Shown: one piece after another, positions 31,752 through 41,479 of the stretch
How the letters are laid out: each line of letters starts with the position of its first letter
Numbering within the stretch: position 1 is the stretch's first letter
Assembly: GCA_003946805.1 (NCBI GenBank)
Contig: RPSH01000017.1
Span: forward strand, 1 to 64,000
Direction: 5' to 3'
Source of the DNA: Bacillus sp. 2B10
GTDB taxonomy: Bacteria; Pseudomonadota; Alphaproteobacteria; Sphingomonadales; Sphingomonadaceae
DNA: 64,000 bases
Program-made: the position numbers and the translations under genes
The notes under the pieces: generated by a model
The model's database searches: none
Told to the model about the DNA's origin: nothing
The model's input: only the letters and a program-made list of their open reading frames with translations

Positions 31752-32840
31752 ATGACGCAGCCGAGCTTCGCCTTCGAACCACATGCGACCCCGGTCGCGG
31801 CGAGCGAGCGGGCCGCGCGGATAGTAAATCCCGGTTTCGGACGCGTCTTCACCGACCATATGGCAACGGTCCGCTGGTCGGACGACAAGGGCTGGCACGA
31901 TGCGAAGATCACCGCGCGCGCGCCGATCGTCCTGGACCCTGCCGCCGCCGTACTCCACTATGCGCAGGAAATCTTCGAAGGGCTCAAGGCCTATGCGCTG
32001 CCCGATGGCGGCGTCGCGCTGTTCCGCCCCGAACAGAATGCCGCGCGCTTCCGCCGTTCGGCGCACCGCCTTGCCATGGCCGAGCTGCCCGAGGACCTGT
32101 TCGTCGAATCGTGCCGCGAACTGGTGCTGGCGGAGCGCGACTGGATTCCGGCCGGGGAGGGCAGCGCGCTGTATCTGCGCCCGTTCATGATCGCGAGCGA
32201 GACGTTCCTCGGCGTGAAGCCCTCGGCCGAATATCTCTACTGCGTCATCGCCTCGGCGGTAGGCAATTACTGGCCCGGCGGCGCGAGGAGCGTGTCGCTA
32301 TGGGTATCGAAGGAATTCACCCGTGCGGCCCCCGGCGGCACCGGTGACGCCAAATGCGGCGGCAACTATGCCGCCAGCCTGCTCGCCCAGTCGGAGGCGA
32401 TCCGGCAGGGTTGCGACCAGGTCGTATTCCTCGACGCGGTCGAGCGCCGCTGGGTCGAGGAACTGGGCGGCATGAACATCTTCTTCGTGTTCGACGACGG
32501 CACGATGCTGACCCCGCCGCTGACCGGCACCATCCTGCCCGGCATCACCCGCGATTCGATCCTGACGCTGGCGCGCGACGCCGGGATCACCGTGCGCGAG
32601 GAACGCTATTCGATCGATCAGTGGCAGGCCGACGCCGCCAGCGGCCGTCTGGTCGAAGCCTTCGCCTGTGGCACCGCCGCGGTGGTGACGCCGATCGGCA
32701 AGGTATCGTCGGCGGACTTCGCGTTCCAGATCGGCGACGGCCAGCCGGGCGAGCGGACACGGGCGTTGCTCAAGCAGCTGACCGACATCCAGCGCGGCCG
32801 GAGCAACGATCCGCACGGGTGGTTGCAGCGGATCGGGTGA
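31752..32840 (+). CDS. ilvE: Branched-chain amino acid aminotransferase
   Basis: 362 residues, close to the long-form BCAT length. Features: MATVRWSDDKGWHDAKIT, YAQEIFEGLKAY, RPFMIASETFLGVKPSAEYLY, KCGGNYAASLLAQSEA (PLP Lys region) and FACGTAAVVTPIGKV. It transfers amino groups between Glu and Val, Leu or Ile. ATG 31752 follows GAGGACGCC. Divergent MarR regulator upstream. Confidence 0.94.
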   Translation: MTQPSFAFEPHATPVAASERAARIVNPGFGRVFTDHMATVRWSDDKGWHDAKITARAPIVLDPAAAVLHYAQEIFEGLKAYALPDGGVALFRPEQNAARFRRSAHRLAMAELPEDLFVESCRELVLAERDWIPAGEGSALYLRPFMIASETFLGVKPSAEYLYCVIASAVGNYWPGGARSVSLWVSKEFTRAAPGGTGDAKCGGNYAASLLAQSEAIRQGCDQVVFLDAVERRWVEELGGMNIFFVFDDGTMLTPPLTGTILPGITRDSILTLARDAGITVREERYSIDQWQADAASGRLVEAFACGTAAVVTPIGKVSSADFAFQIGDGQPGERTRALLKQLTDIQRGRSNDPHGWLQRIG

Positions 32841-32918
32841 GGGGGCGAAGCCTTCATTTCCGATATCTCTACCCATCCGTTTGGTTCGAGCGCAGGTTCG
32901 AGCCTGTCGAGAACCGAA

Positions 32919-32955
32919 GTCGAGAACGGGTTGCCCCAAGCGACCCGTTCTCGAC
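32919..32955. repeat. 13-bp perfect inverted repeat in ilvE downstream spacer
   Basis: GTCGAGAACGGGT and ACCCGTTCTCGAC with an 11-base loop. It is one module of a 'gttcgagcctgtcgagaac' type repeat that fills 32881-33055 between two convergent genes. It may act as a transcription end or be a REP-like element. Confidence 0.6.
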
Positions 32956-33058
32956 CGACGCTTCTCGACCAGCGCAGCGCCTGCCCGGAGCAACAGCCGC
33001 AGGCAGGCAGTCGAAGGGGCTACGCAGGACGAACGGACCCATCCAACGTCATCCTGTT

Positions 33059-33604
33059 TTACCCGACCACCCGCTTGTAATAATGGAACGGCAGGTAACT
33101 GGCGACATGCGTCCAGCCCTGTGCCTCTAGCCGCACGGAATCGCTGCCTGTGCCGATCCGGCGGCAATATTCCCACACCCGGTCGCCCGGCCGCAGGATC
33201 AGCGTCAGCACGCCCAGCGCGATTAGTTCGTTCCCGCGGCGCCCTTCCTCGGCGAGGATGCGCATCTCGTTGAACGCCGTCGCCCCGGTGCGAACGAAAG
33301 TCGCGCCGTCCGCTTCGCCGTCTTCACTGTCGTTCGCCAGCCGCCGGAAGCGCTGCTGCGCCGCCTGCTTGCTGATGCCCAGGGTATCGCCGATCTCGGT
33401 CCAGCTCATGTCGGCCCGGCGCGCAGCATCGATCCAGCGGTGCAGGCCCAGCCGGGCTTCGTCGGCCACGACGTGCGCCGCCACGATCGCGTCAGCAAAG
33501 TCGGCCTTGCCCTCGCCGGCGAACGCGGGTTGACGATCCGCCGCCCATTCGAGCACGATCGACGCCGTCCGAGACCGCAGCGCCTGTTCTTCCTGTATCT
33601 GCAT
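33059..33604 (-). CDS. Unknown HTH-containing protein
   Basis: 181 residues from MQIQEEQALRSR. A central WTEIGDTLGISKQAAQQRFRRLA resembles a sigma-4-like or resolvase-like helix-turn-helix. The C-terminal part (ELIALGVLTLILRPGDRVWEYCRRIG) is predicted alpha/beta without a known family. A direct TTGACG... repeat area lies before it (33620-33680). It may be a DNA-binding regulator; targets unknown. Confidence 0.6.
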   Translation of the reverse strand: MQIQEEQALRSRTASIVLEWAADRQPAFAGEGKADFADAIVAAHVVADEARLGLHRWIDAARRADMSWTEIGDTLGISKQAAQQRFRRLANDSEDGEADGATFVRTGATAFNEMRILAEEGRRGNELIALGVLTLILRPGDRVWEYCRRIGTGSDSVRLEAQGWTHVASYLPFHYYKRVVG

Positions 33605-33681
33605 TCGACTCTCCGTCAATGATGATTTGACGATTGGTCAATCCATTATTGACGGCTTACTGTCAACACGGTGTTGACGGT

Positions 33682-34860
33682 TTATAGCACCTCGAACAAT
33701 CCCGCAGCCCCCATGCCGCCACCGACGCACATGGTCACCACGACATATTTCGCCCCGCGCCGCTTGCCCTCGATCAGCGCATGGCCGGTCATGCGCGCGC
33801 CCGACATGCCATAGGGGTGGCCGATCGCGATCGCCCCGCCATTCACGTTCAGCCGATCGTTCGGGACACCCAGCACGTCCTGGCAATGCAGCACCTGCAC
33901 CGCGAACGCCTCGTTCAATTCCCACAGTCCGACATCGTCGACGGTCAGGCCGAATCGTTCGAGCAGCCTGGGCACGGCATGGACCGGGCCGATGCCCATC
34001 TCGTCGGGCTTCGTACCGGCCACCGCCATGCCGACGTAGCGGCCGAGCGGCTGCAAGCCCCGCGCCGCCGCGACCGACTCCTCCATCACGACGCACGCCG
34101 ACGACCCGTCCGACAACTGGCTGGCATTGCCCGCGGTGATGACCGCCTGTTCGCCCAGCACGGGCTTGAGCGCCTGCAACCCCTCCAGCGTCGTGTCGGC
34201 GCGGTTGCCCTCGTCCTTCGTCAGCGTGACCTCGCGGGTCGATATTTCCTTGGTCGCCTTGTCGACGACGTTCATCGTCGCAGTGACCGGGATCAGTTCC
34301 GCGTCGAACCGTCCGGCGGCCTGCGCCGCGGCGGTGCGCTGTTGCGACTGGAGCGCATAGGCGTCCTGCCGCTCGCGGGAGATGCCATAGCGCTGCGCGA
34401 CGATCTCTGCGGTCTGCAGCATAGGCATGTAGATGTCGGCGTGCATCGCCAGCAGTTCGGGATCGGGCGCGACGCGCATCTGCGGCGTCTGGACGAGACT
34501 GATCGATTCCATGCCGCCCGCGACGCAGATGTCCATGCGGTCGTGGACGATCTGCTTGGCGGCGGTTGCGATCGCCATCAGTCCGCTGGCGCATTGCCGG
34601 TCGATCGACATGCCGGGCACGGTGATCGGCAGCCCGGCGCGCAGCGCGGCGTTGCGCGCGATGTTGTTCGCCTGATGCCCCTGCTGCATCGCCGCGCCCA
34701 GCAGCACGTCGCCGACCTCCGCGCCGTCGATGCCGGCACGTTCGATCGCCGCACGGATCGCATGGGCGGCCAGCGTCGGCGCGGGCAGGTTGTTGAGCGC
34801 CCCGCGATAGGCGCGGCCGATGGGGGTACGCGCGGTCGAGACGATAACGGCGGAGCGCAT
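33682..34860 (-). CDS. Acetyl-CoA C-acyltransferase (thiolase)
   Basis: 392 residues, type II thiolase length. Nucleophile Cys in [31 protein letters not shown] with the active His, and [15 protein letters not shown] with the second Cys. The reaction is thiolysis of 3-ketoacyl-CoA or, in reverse, condensation. It follows a MaoC-like hydratase gene by 2 bp, so a small beta-oxidation-type operon is likely. Specificity cannot be told. Confidence 0.92.
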   Translation of the reverse strand: MRSAVIVSTARTPIGRAYRGALNNLPAPTLAAHAIRAAIERAGIDGAEVGDVLLGAAMQQGHQANNIARNAALRAGLPITVPGMSIDRQCASGLMAIATAAKQIVHDRMDICVAGGMESISLVQTPQMRVAPDPELLAMHADIYMPMLQTAEIVAQRYGISRERQDAYALQSQQRTAAAQAAGRFDAELIPVTATMNVVDKATKEISTREVTLTKDEGNRADTTLEGLQALKPVLGEQAVITAGNASQLSDGSSACVVMEESVAAARGLQPLGRYVGMAVAGTKPDEMGIGPVHAVPRLLERFGLTVDDVGLWELNEAFAVQVLHCQDVLGVPNDRLNVNGGAIAIGHPYGMSGARMTGHALIEGKRRGAKYVVVTMCVGGGMGAAGLFEVL

Positions 34861-34862
34861 GC

Positions 34863-35306
34863 CTAAATCCTTGTTCCGGTGAAGATCTGGCTGATCCATT
34901 CGGCGATCAGCGCGGGTTTGTCGGTGCCGTCGACCTCGACGGCATACTCGATCGTCTGCTGCCACCGGCCCGGCCGCTTCTCGGCCATCGCCAGCAGGGT
35001 GAAGCGTCCGCGGATGCGGCTGCCGGCGCGGACGGGGGACAGGAACCGGGTGCGGTCGCCGCCATAGTTCACGCCCATCAGTGCGCCCGCGATGGCGGGC
35101 TGGTCGCTTATCGCCGCCAGCCTCGGCATCAGCGACAGCAGCAGGAATCCGTGCGCGATCGTACCGCCGAACGGCGTGGCGGCGGCGGCCTGCGGATCGA
35201 CATGGATGAACTGGCGGTCGCCGGTCGCCTCCGCAAAGGCGTCGATCATCGTCTGGGTCAGCACCAGCCAGTCGGAATGCCACACTGTGCCGATCTGCCC
35301 GGCCAT
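34863..35306 (-). CDS. MaoC-family (R)-specific enoyl-CoA hydratase-like protein
   Basis: 147 residues, start at [13 protein letters not shown] after GGAGGAG; a longer frame upstream to 35387 starts with TTG and is not favoured. Hot-dog fold with the catalytic pattern [32 protein letters not shown] (Asp and His). It hydrates 2-enoyl-CoAs. Coupled to the thiolase downstream. Confidence 0.85.
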   Translation of the reverse strand: MAGQIGTVWHSDWLVLTQTMIDAFAEATGDRQFIHVDPQAAAATPFGGTIAHGFLLLSLMPRLAAISDQPAIAGALMGVNYGGDRTRFLSPVRAGSRIRGRFTLLAMAEKRPGRWQQTIEYAVEVDGTDKPALIAEWISQIFTGTRI

Positions 35307-35474
35307 CTCCTCCGCCGCGATTTCCGCCACGCGCGCATCCTCATCCGTTATGCGAACGGTTGTAGCGCGGACCGGTCCCGCCGCCAAGCATTTCCGGACC
35401 GAGAACAGGAAAAACGTTCATCCAGTCACTGATCAGCCAGACCCTATGTTCGAAAAATGCTACGGACGTGCGGG

Positions 35475-36611
35475 TTACGGATCGACGATCGTCCCGTCCG
35501 CCCGCGCGCTCAGGTTTACCTGCGTCGGATAGGCGATCTCGATCCCCTCAGCGGCGAAGCGGCGCAGGATGGCGATGCCGACCGCGGTGCGCCCGTCGTA
35601 GAAGGCGGCATAGTCCGCGCCGGTCGAATCGAACAGCAGCTCGAAATCGATGCTCGACGCGCCGAACCCGATCAGCCCGCAGCGCACGAACACCCGTTCC
35701 TCGCCTTCGACCACCGCGCGCAGCAGCGCGGGGATGCGGGCGCAGGTCTCGGCATCGGTCTGGTACGTCACGCCGATCACGAATGACGCCCGGCGGTGCG
35801 CGCGGCGGGTGTTGTTGGTGATTTCCTTGTCGAGCAGGTTCTTGTTCGAAATGATCCGCTCCTCGCCGGTGACGGAGCGGATGCGCGTCGATTTCAGCCC
35901 GATCTCGGCGATCGATCCGTTGGTCTGGTCGTAGCTGACATTGTCGCCGCGGCGGAACGGCTTGTCGAAGATGATCGACAACGCGGCGAACAGGTCGGCG
36001 AAGATGCCCTGCGCCGCAAGGCCGATGGCGATGCCGCCGACGCCCAGCCCGGCGACGAGGCCGGTTACGTTCACCCCGAGATTGTCGAGCACGACGATCA
36101 GCGCGATCGCGAACAGCGCGAAGGTGACCAGCAGCCGGATCAGCCCCATCGCCGATGCCAGCGCCTCGCCATGATAATGGTCGCTCGCCGTCCGCCGCTC
36201 GACCGCGCCCAAAATCACCTCGCGCGCCCAGATCGCCGCTTGGAACACCGCAGCAACGGTGAACAGGAACTCGATCGTCCGGGTTACCATCGGCGGCGCG
36301 CTGGTATAGCCGTCGACCAGCTTGGCGGCGAGCATCACCATGAAGAACAGCCCGGTCCGCCCGATCGCGCGCGCGACCACGCTGCCCCATCCGGCGCGGT
36401 CGTCCCTCGCCAGCTTCATCCCCCAGCGCCGCACCAGCAGCAGCACCAGCACGATCGCCACGCCGATGCCCAGCGCCACGAGCACCTGCAACCAGTTGTC
36501 GGCGATCCACCGCGCGCTGTCCTGCAACAGCAGCCGCGCCTGCGCCTGCGCCTGATCGGTGTTGAAGCTCTTTTCTACCGTCGCGGCGGGCGGTGCGGTG
36601 TTGGTAGTCAT
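35475..36611 (-). CDS. Mechanosensitive ion channel (MscS family)
   Basis: 378 residues. About four membrane helices (residues ~40-60, 85-105, 115-135, 155-190), then the pore helix VTGLVAGLGVGGIAIGLAAQGI and the beta domain KPFRRGDNV, IGLKSTRIRSVTGEERIISNK, and a C-terminal alpha/beta cage. MscS channels release osmolytes on hypo-osmotic shock. Follows the topoisomerase gene (leftward) by 9 bp, so they may be co-transcribed. Confidence 0.9.
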   Translation of the reverse strand: MTTNTAPPAATVEKSFNTDQAQAQARLLLQDSARWIADNWLQVLVALGIGVAIVLVLLLVRRWGMKLARDDRAGWGSVVARAIGRTGLFFMVMLAAKLVDGYTSAPPMVTRTIEFLFTVAAVFQAAIWAREVILGAVERRTASDHYHGEALASAMGLIRLLVTFALFAIALIVVLDNLGVNVTGLVAGLGVGGIAIGLAAQGIFADLFAALSIIFDKPFRRGDNVSYDQTNGSIAEIGLKSTRIRSVTGEERIISNKNLLDKEITNNTRRAHRRASFVIGVTYQTDAETCARIPALLRAVVEGEERVFVRCGLIGFGASSIDFELLFDSTGADYAAFYDGRTAVGIAILRRFAAEGIEIAYPTQVNLSARADGTIVDP

Positions 36612-36620
36612 GTGGTCCTC

Positions 36621-37652
36621 TCAGGCGGCGGCGGCGACGTCGTCATGCGCCTCCAGCAACGCGATCAGCCCGCGTTCGTGACGGCTGAGATGCCGTGCCG
36701 ATCGCGGCAGGCGCAGCGTTTCGCGAAACGCGCTCTGCCCGTCCTTCACCAGCGTCACCAGCAGCGGATGGACATAGGATTTTCGCGCGATGGCGGGGGT
36801 GTTGCCCAGTGCATCGACGACCGGACCCAGCATCGTCTTCAGGCTGATATCGTCCGCTGCCTCGGCCAGCGAGGTGAAGGCCAGCACGCTCGCGCCCCAG
36901 GTCCGGAAATGCTTGGCGGTGAAGTCGTCGCCCATCGCCGCGCGGATATAGGCGTTGACGTCGCTGGAGGTGACCGGATGCGTCTCACCCACATCGTCGA
37001 TCCAGCGGAACAGGTGCTGCCCGGGCAGGTCCTGGCACTTGCGCACGAAGCTGGCGAGCGAGCGGTCGGTGATCGTCAGCACCCGCATCTTGCCCGACTT
37101 CGCGCGATATTGCAGTTTCAGCTTCGTGCCGGTCAGCTTCGCATGGCGCTTGCGCAGCGTCGTCGCGCCGAAGCTCTTGTTCACCCGCGCATAGCCTTCG
37201 TTGCCGACGCGCACCCGGCCCAGATCGAGCAGACGTACCACCGCCGCCACCGCGCGTTCGCGGCTGAGCACGCGCCTGGCGAGGTCGCGCTCCACCTGCG
37301 CGCGCAGCTTCGGCAACTTGCGTCCGAACGCCGCGCACCGGTCATATTTCGCCGTTTCCTGCGCCTCGCGGAAATCGACGTGATAGCGATATTGCTTGCG
37401 GCCCTTTTCGTCCCATCCGATCGCCTGGATATGGCCGGTCGGGTCGGGGCAGAACCATGCGTCGCGGTAGGCGGGGGGCAGGCCGATGCGGTTCAGCCGG
37501 TCGATCTCTTCGCGGTCGGTGATCCGGTCGCCATCGGCATCGTAATAGCCCCAGCCGCGCGTCAGCTTGCGCCGGGAAATGCCGGGCGCCTCGCAATCGG
37601 AAAACACGCAACCGGCGGGGCAGGGGAGGTCGTCGTCGGCGGCTGGTTCCAT
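36621..37652 (-). CDS. DNA topoisomerase IB
   Basis: 343 residues, typical of bacterial poxvirus-like type IB enzymes. N-terminal GWGYYDADGDRITDREEIDRLNRIGLPPAY, the core VGNEGYARVNKSFGATTLRKRH with Arg/Lys catalytic residues, KHFRTWGAS and the tyrosine motif ARKSYVHP near residue 296. It relaxes supercoils by a 3'-phosphotyrosyl link. An N-terminal pair of Cys (PCPAGCVFSDC) is unusual and may bind zinc. Confidence 0.92.
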   Translation of the reverse strand: MEPAADDDLPCPAGCVFSDCEAPGISRRKLTRGWGYYDADGDRITDREEIDRLNRIGLPPAYRDAWFCPDPTGHIQAIGWDEKGRKQYRYHVDFREAQETAKYDRCAAFGRKLPKLRAQVERDLARRVLSRERAVAAVVRLLDLGRVRVGNEGYARVNKSFGATTLRKRHAKLTGTKLKLQYRAKSGKMRVLTITDRSLASFVRKCQDLPGQHLFRWIDDVGETHPVTSSDVNAYIRAAMGDDFTAKHFRTWGASVLAFTSLAEAADDISLKTMLGPVVDALGNTPAIARKSYVHPLLVTLVKDGQSAFRETLRLPRSARHLSRHERGLIALLEAHDDVAAAA

Positions 37653-37760
37653 CGGGCTGTCCCTGCGATTGACCTGATGAATGTTCGGCTCGTCGCTTCG
37701 TTCCGGAACCCGCCCGATGCCGACCGGTTAGGGACCGGACCACGCCCCAGGAGATTACCG

Positions 37761-38315
37761 ATGGCCGACCTCGCCAATGCCCGCGTCCTGATCCTCGCCA
37801 CCGACGGGTTCGAGGAATCCGAATTGTTCGACCCGCGTCAGGCGCTGCTGGATGCCGGCGCGCAGGTAACGCTCGCCTCGATCGGGACCGATCCGATCCA
37901 GGGCGTCGTCAACGACAGCGAAGCGGCGCGCAAGATCACGCCGGACCTGACGCTCGACGATGTCGATACCGAGGAATTCGACATGCTGCTGCTGCCCGGC
38001 GGCGTCGGCAATCCCGACAAGCTGCGCATGGAGGAACGCGCGGTGGAGATCGTCAGCGAATTCATGGACGACGGCAAGATCGTCGCCGCGATCTGCCACG
38101 CCCCGTGGCTGCTGGTCGAGGCGGACGTCGTCGACGGCCGCCGCCTGACCAGCTGGCCCTCGGTCCGCACCGACCTCGAAAATGCCGGTGCCGACGTGGT
38201 CGACGAAGAGGTAGTGATCGACGGCAACCTCATCACCAGCCGCAAGCCCGACGACATCCCAGCCTTTTCGAAAGCGGTGATCGAGGCGCTGCAAAGCGAG
38301 CTGGCGGAGGCGTGA
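37761..38315 (+). CDS. PfpI/DJ-1-family type 1 glutamine amidotransferase-like protein
   Basis: 184 residues. VLILATDGFEESEL (conserved Glu), LLLPGGVGNPDKLR and VAAICHAPWLLVEADVVDGRRLTSW with the nucleophile Cys-His. Members act as deglycases, chaperones or peptidases under stress. ATG after GGAGATTACCG. A dispersed-repeat block follows. Confidence 0.9.
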   Translation: MADLANARVLILATDGFEESELFDPRQALLDAGAQVTLASIGTDPIQGVVNDSEAARKITPDLTLDDVDTEEFDMLLLPGGVGNPDKLRMEERAVEIVSEFMDDGKIVAAICHAPWLLVEADVVDGRRLTSWPSVRTDLENAGADVVDEEVVIDGNLITSRKPDDIPAFSKAVIEALQSELAEA

Positions 38316-38728
38316 GGTGAGGGGGCGGGCTGCGGCGTGCCCCATGCCGTACCCCCGCGAAGGCGGGGGTCCAGGGCAGCAGACGCTATCGTCGCGTTCC
38401 GGGCTCTGGACCCCCGCCTGCGCGGGGGTACGTGGCTCGGAGGACAAACGTTAGCCACCACACACGTCATCCCAGCGAAGGCTGGGATCTTCCTGTGATA
38501 GCGTGCAGCAGGAGCCGATGGAGACCCCAGCCTTCGCTGGGGTGACGTCTCCATGCGGATGGATCAAACTCTAGCCGCGGGGGGCCCCAGCCTGTGCTGG
38601 GGCGACGTTTCCTTCAAAATGCCAGGCCGCCACACGTCACGCCGGGCTTGACCCGGGGTGACGCTTCTTTCTCAACCGTCGCAGGAGAAGCGGGACCCCG
38701 GATCAAGTCCGGGGTGACGGCGGTAACG
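38316..38728. repeat. Block of dispersed intergenic repeats
   Basis: Contains a 'gtacccccgcgaaggcgggggtcc' inverted pair with 'ggacccccgcctgcgcgggggtac' (38349-38440), copy 2 of the ~107-bp element (38465-38571), a short 'ccccagcctgtgctggggcgacg' hairpin, and 'cacgccgggcttgacccggggtgacg'/'ggaccccggatcaagtccggggtgacgg' arms (38640-38718). No gene is seen. These are sphingomonad-type REP modules located between convergent genes. Confidence 0.75.
38465..38571 (+). repeat. Dispersed ~107-bp palindromic repeat, copy 2
   Basis: Same order of parts as 31004-31110: CGTCATCCCAGCGAAGGCTG, GCAGCAGGAGCCGATGGAGA, CCTTCGCTGGGGTGACG, GATGGATCAAACTC. The inner TAGCGTGCAGC differs in a few bases. A shorter, related hairpin lies at about 41382-41462. 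Confidence 0.7.
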
Positions 38729-39784
38729 CTACGCCACCGCCACCCGCCTGCGGTCCCCGACCCGGTTCAACCACCCCTGCGCCGGCCGCTCGACCCCGCG
38801 ATACAGCAGTTCCGACGACGCGATCACCGCGACGACATACAGCGCCAGCACCCAGACCGGCGCATTGGCCGCATCGTCGACCAGCAGCAGCTTGAACACG
38901 AACCACAGCAGGAAATGGCCGAGATAGGTCGCATAGCTGATCTCGCCCAGCCGATAGAGCGGCCACCATTCCAGCGGATTGCCGCGCCGGTTCGACGTGA
39001 TCCCCAGCGCCAGCAACAGGCACGCCAGCGCGGGCGGCAGCGCATAGGCTTCGGGCAGCAGCTTCAATCCCCATGCCGCGACCAGCGCCAGCGCCAGCAC
39101 GCCGGCGATTGCCGCCACCCCGTCGCGCTGTTGCCATCGCAGCCACAGCGCGCCGATCGCGGTCCCCGCCGCGAACTGGAGCACGCAGCGCGCCACCGCA
39201 AAGCGTTGCAGGTCGCTCCCCAGCCCGTCCTGGCCGGCAAAGGGCAGGATGCCGACCAGCAGCACCGCGACGAAGGCGACCAGTACGACGCCCGGCACCC
39301 GCCGCCAGTCGAACGCCACCGCCAGCAGCGGGAACAGCAGGTACGCGGCGGACTCGGCGCTGATCGACCATGCCGGGTCGTTCCACGCCAGCGGGTCGGT
39401 CATGCCCCAGCTTTGCAGCAGCACGATATGCAGCGGCAATTCGGCGAACGGGAAGCGGTCGATGTTGCGTCCGCTCGCCGCCAGCACCACCGCCAGCAGG
39501 ACCGCGCATCCCAGCACGAACAGGTGCAGCGGCCAGATGCGCGCCATCCGTTTCCACAGGAACCGTCCGGCGACCGGAAATCCGCCCTCGCCGAACCGCT
39601 TGCCCCATGACAGCCAGATCACGAAGCCCGACAGAAGGAAAAAGAAATCGACCGCCAGATACCCCTTGGCGATCGCCGATTCGATCGCCGGATGCATCTC
39701 CGCCATCGATCCGCGCAGGTGGAACAGCACCACCCACCATGCGGCGAGGCCGCGCGCGCCGGTCAGCGCCTTCAATTCGTTCAT
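38729..39784 (-). CDS. Acyltransferase 3 (OafA/YrhL-like O-acetyltransferase)
   Basis: 351 residues, about ten membrane helices. Family marks: LTGARGLAAWWVVLFHLRG, LAVDFFFLLSGFVIWLSWG, SISAESAAYLLFPLLA and SYATYLGHFLLWF. Such proteins acetylate or acylate surface sugars. ATGA overlap with the preceding O-glycosylation ligase gene, so a joint role in surface polysaccharide is likely. Confidence 0.9.
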   Translation of the reverse strand: MNELKALTGARGLAAWWVVLFHLRGSMAEMHPAIESAIAKGYLAVDFFFLLSGFVIWLSWGKRFGEGGFPVAGRFLWKRMARIWPLHLFVLGCAVLLAVVLAASGRNIDRFPFAELPLHIVLLQSWGMTDPLAWNDPAWSISAESAAYLLFPLLAVAFDWRRVPGVVLVAFVAVLLVGILPFAGQDGLGSDLQRFAVARCVLQFAAGTAIGALWLRWQQRDGVAAIAGVLALALVAAWGLKLLPEAYALPPALACLLLALGITSNRRGNPLEWWPLYRLGEISYATYLGHFLLWFVFKLLLVDDAANAPVWVLALYVVAVIASSELLYRGVERPAQGWLNRVGDRRRVAVA

Positions 39785-41136
39785 GCCGCTACCGCCCCCT
39801 TCTTGCGTCGCTGGATCGGGCTCCATGCCTGTTCGCTCCGCTTGCGCGCCAGATAGGTGTCGAGCCCGATCTGCGCGCCGATCAGCATGAAGACGAACGG
39901 CTGGAAGGCGATCGCCACGAAATTCGCGCCGAACAGATAGACCACGTGTCCGTTCTGCAGCGCGGCGGCCAGCGGCACGACCCACGCGTCCTCTTCGCCC
40001 GCCTTCGCATAGCGCCGCCGCAGCACTTCCATCCGGAACAGCCCGCCCAGATTGATCGCCAGCCACAGCAACAGCCCCGGATAGCCCTGTTCGCCCAGCA
40101 TCTCGAAATAGGCCGAATGATAGGCGCGACCGGCATCGACCTCGAGGCTGCGCTCGACCGTCCGGTTGGCGCCTTCGCCGACCACCGCGACCTTTTCATA
40201 GCGGATGCGGTTCTGGAGATAGGCGACGAACCCCCCGCCGAACGGATTGTCCTGCACATAGTCCAGCGTCCACATCCACACCGCCAGCCGGGTCGATGCC
40301 GACGCATCCGATTGATAGGTGCCGATCGTCTCCATCCGCTGGGTGAAGGCCGACGGCAGGAACGGCACCGCCATCACCGCCGCCGCGCCGGCCATCGCCA
40401 GATAGGTCAGCCGCCGCTTCACGTCGCGCAGCATCAGCACGCCGAGCAGGACGATGCACAGCAGGCCGGTCCGCGTCGACGTGCCGACCGGGATCAGCAG
40501 GCACGAGAATATCAGGGCATAGCAGAAGGCGCGCACCCGCCAGTCGGGGGCGAACACCGTGCCGAACTTGCTGAACCACAGGATCAGCGGGATGATCGCG
40601 ATCGCCACGGTCGAGATCGTCGATCCTTCGTACAGCCCGGCATTGTTCGACACCATCAGGTTCAGCTCGCCATAGCCGCCGCCCGATCCCAGCGTCTTGA
40701 TCCCGCCGACGATGATGATCGACGCCGCCGACAGCACCATGAACAGCAGCAGCGATTCGATGCGCAGCCTGGTCCTGAGCGTCAGCGGCAGGAAGATCGC
40801 GAAGGCCAGGGCCTTCCACACCCATTCCCATTTGAACTGTGCCTCGACCGGGAAGTCGGCGGTCTTGGTCGTCCACAGGCAATAGAGCAGCAGCGCCAGC
40901 ATCAGCCCCTGTCGCGGGGCGAGCCGCGTATCGCGCTTGTCGTCGACCACCGCCCACGCCAGCACCGCCAGCCCGCACGCGATCAGCGAGATCGGGATCG
41001 AATTGAGCAGCAGATAGGTCAGCCGCTGCGGCGACACGATGTCGATATAGACATAGGTCAGCACGAACACGAACGGCTTTCGGAAACCGGCCGCGAACAG
41101 TGCACCGAGGAAGGCGACGAAGACGAGGTCACGCAC
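39781..41136 (-). CDS. Putative O-glycosylation ligase, exosortase A system-associated
   Basis: 451 residues with about ten to twelve membrane helices. An N-terminal DUF5935-like part (FVFVLTYVYIDIVSPQRLTYLLLN) and an O-antigen-ligase core (GTSTRTGLLCIVLLGVLML, YHSAYFEMLGEQGYPGLLLWL). The type is named for co-occurrence with exosortase A (EpsH) gene sets. GTG start overlaps an upstream 46-residue ORF by 8 bp. Probably transfers lipid-linked glycans to proteins or polysaccharide; exosortase itself is not in this window. Confidence 0.88.
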   Translation of the reverse strand: MRDLVFVAFLGALFAAGFRKPFVFVLTYVYIDIVSPQRLTYLLLNSIPISLIACGLAVLAWAVVDDKRDTRLAPRQGLMLALLLYCLWTTKTADFPVEAQFKWEWVWKALAFAIFLPLTLRTRLRIESLLLFMVLSAASIIIVGGIKTLGSGGGYGELNLMVSNNAGLYEGSTISTVAIAIIPLILWFSKFGTVFAPDWRVRAFCYALIFSCLLIPVGTSTRTGLLCIVLLGVLMLRDVKRRLTYLAMAGAAAVMAVPFLPSAFTQRMETIGTYQSDASASTRLAVWMWTLDYVQDNPFGGGFVAYLQNRIRYEKVAVVGEGANRTVERSLEVDAGRAYHSAYFEMLGEQGYPGLLLWLAINLGGLFRMEVLRRRYAKAGEEDAWVVPLAAALQNGHVVYLFGANFVAIAFQPFVFMLIGAQIGLDTYLARKRSEQAWSPIQRRKKGAVAA

Positions 41137-41269
41137 CGAAGCGATCCCGCCCCTTGCGCGGGTTGTCGTCGCGCACCCGCTCGTCGTCGAGGTCGCTCCG
41201 CCGCAGCAACCGCCATGCCGCGACCAGCATCAGGAGGTGGGTCAGCCCCAGCGAGAAATTGTCGATCAT
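41129..41269 (-). CDS. Small membrane protein, 46 residues
   Basis: Begins MIDNFSLGLTHLLMLVAAWR: one hydrophobic helix, followed by a charged tail rich in Arg and Asp (LLRRSDLDDERVRDDNPRKG) and stop at 41129-41131. Its stop overlaps the GTG start of the ligase by 8 bp. The TM-plus-charged-tail layout and coupling point to a real small gene of the polysaccharide operon; no family recognised. Confidence 0.55.
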   Translation of the reverse strand: MIDNFSLGLTHLLMLVAAWRLLRRSDLDDERVRDDNPRKGRDRFGA

Positions 41270-41479
41270 CGGCCGGACCCTTCGCGTACCCCCCAGCGAT
41301 AACCGACACGGGTTGATGCGACGTTAAGCGCACGGGCGGGCAGGAGCCAAGCGTGGGGTGTTTCCCACGCAACCCGATCGTCATCCCGGCGAAGGCCGGG
41401 ATCTCCCGGTAATGGCGCGCGCGCCTCGCCGCGAAAGGCCCCGGCCTTCGCCGGGGCGACGCCGGCGAGGATCGGTACT
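41270..41479. repeat. Intergenic spacer with a REP-like hairpin
   Basis: About 41380-41462 holds 'cgtcatcccggcgaaggccgggatct' followed after 30 bases by 'ggccccggccttcgccggggcgacg', a long hairpin related to the ~107-bp dispersed repeat. No gene seen. Confidence 0.6.

Noticed and set aside
32881..33055. Small coding frames between ilvE and the HTH gene
   Set aside because: Region is made of inverted repeats; frames are by-products.
35796..37760. Long plus-strand frame opposite the MscS-like and topoisomerase genes
   Set aside because: Shadow; the PfpI-like gene begins at 37761 where family sequence starts.
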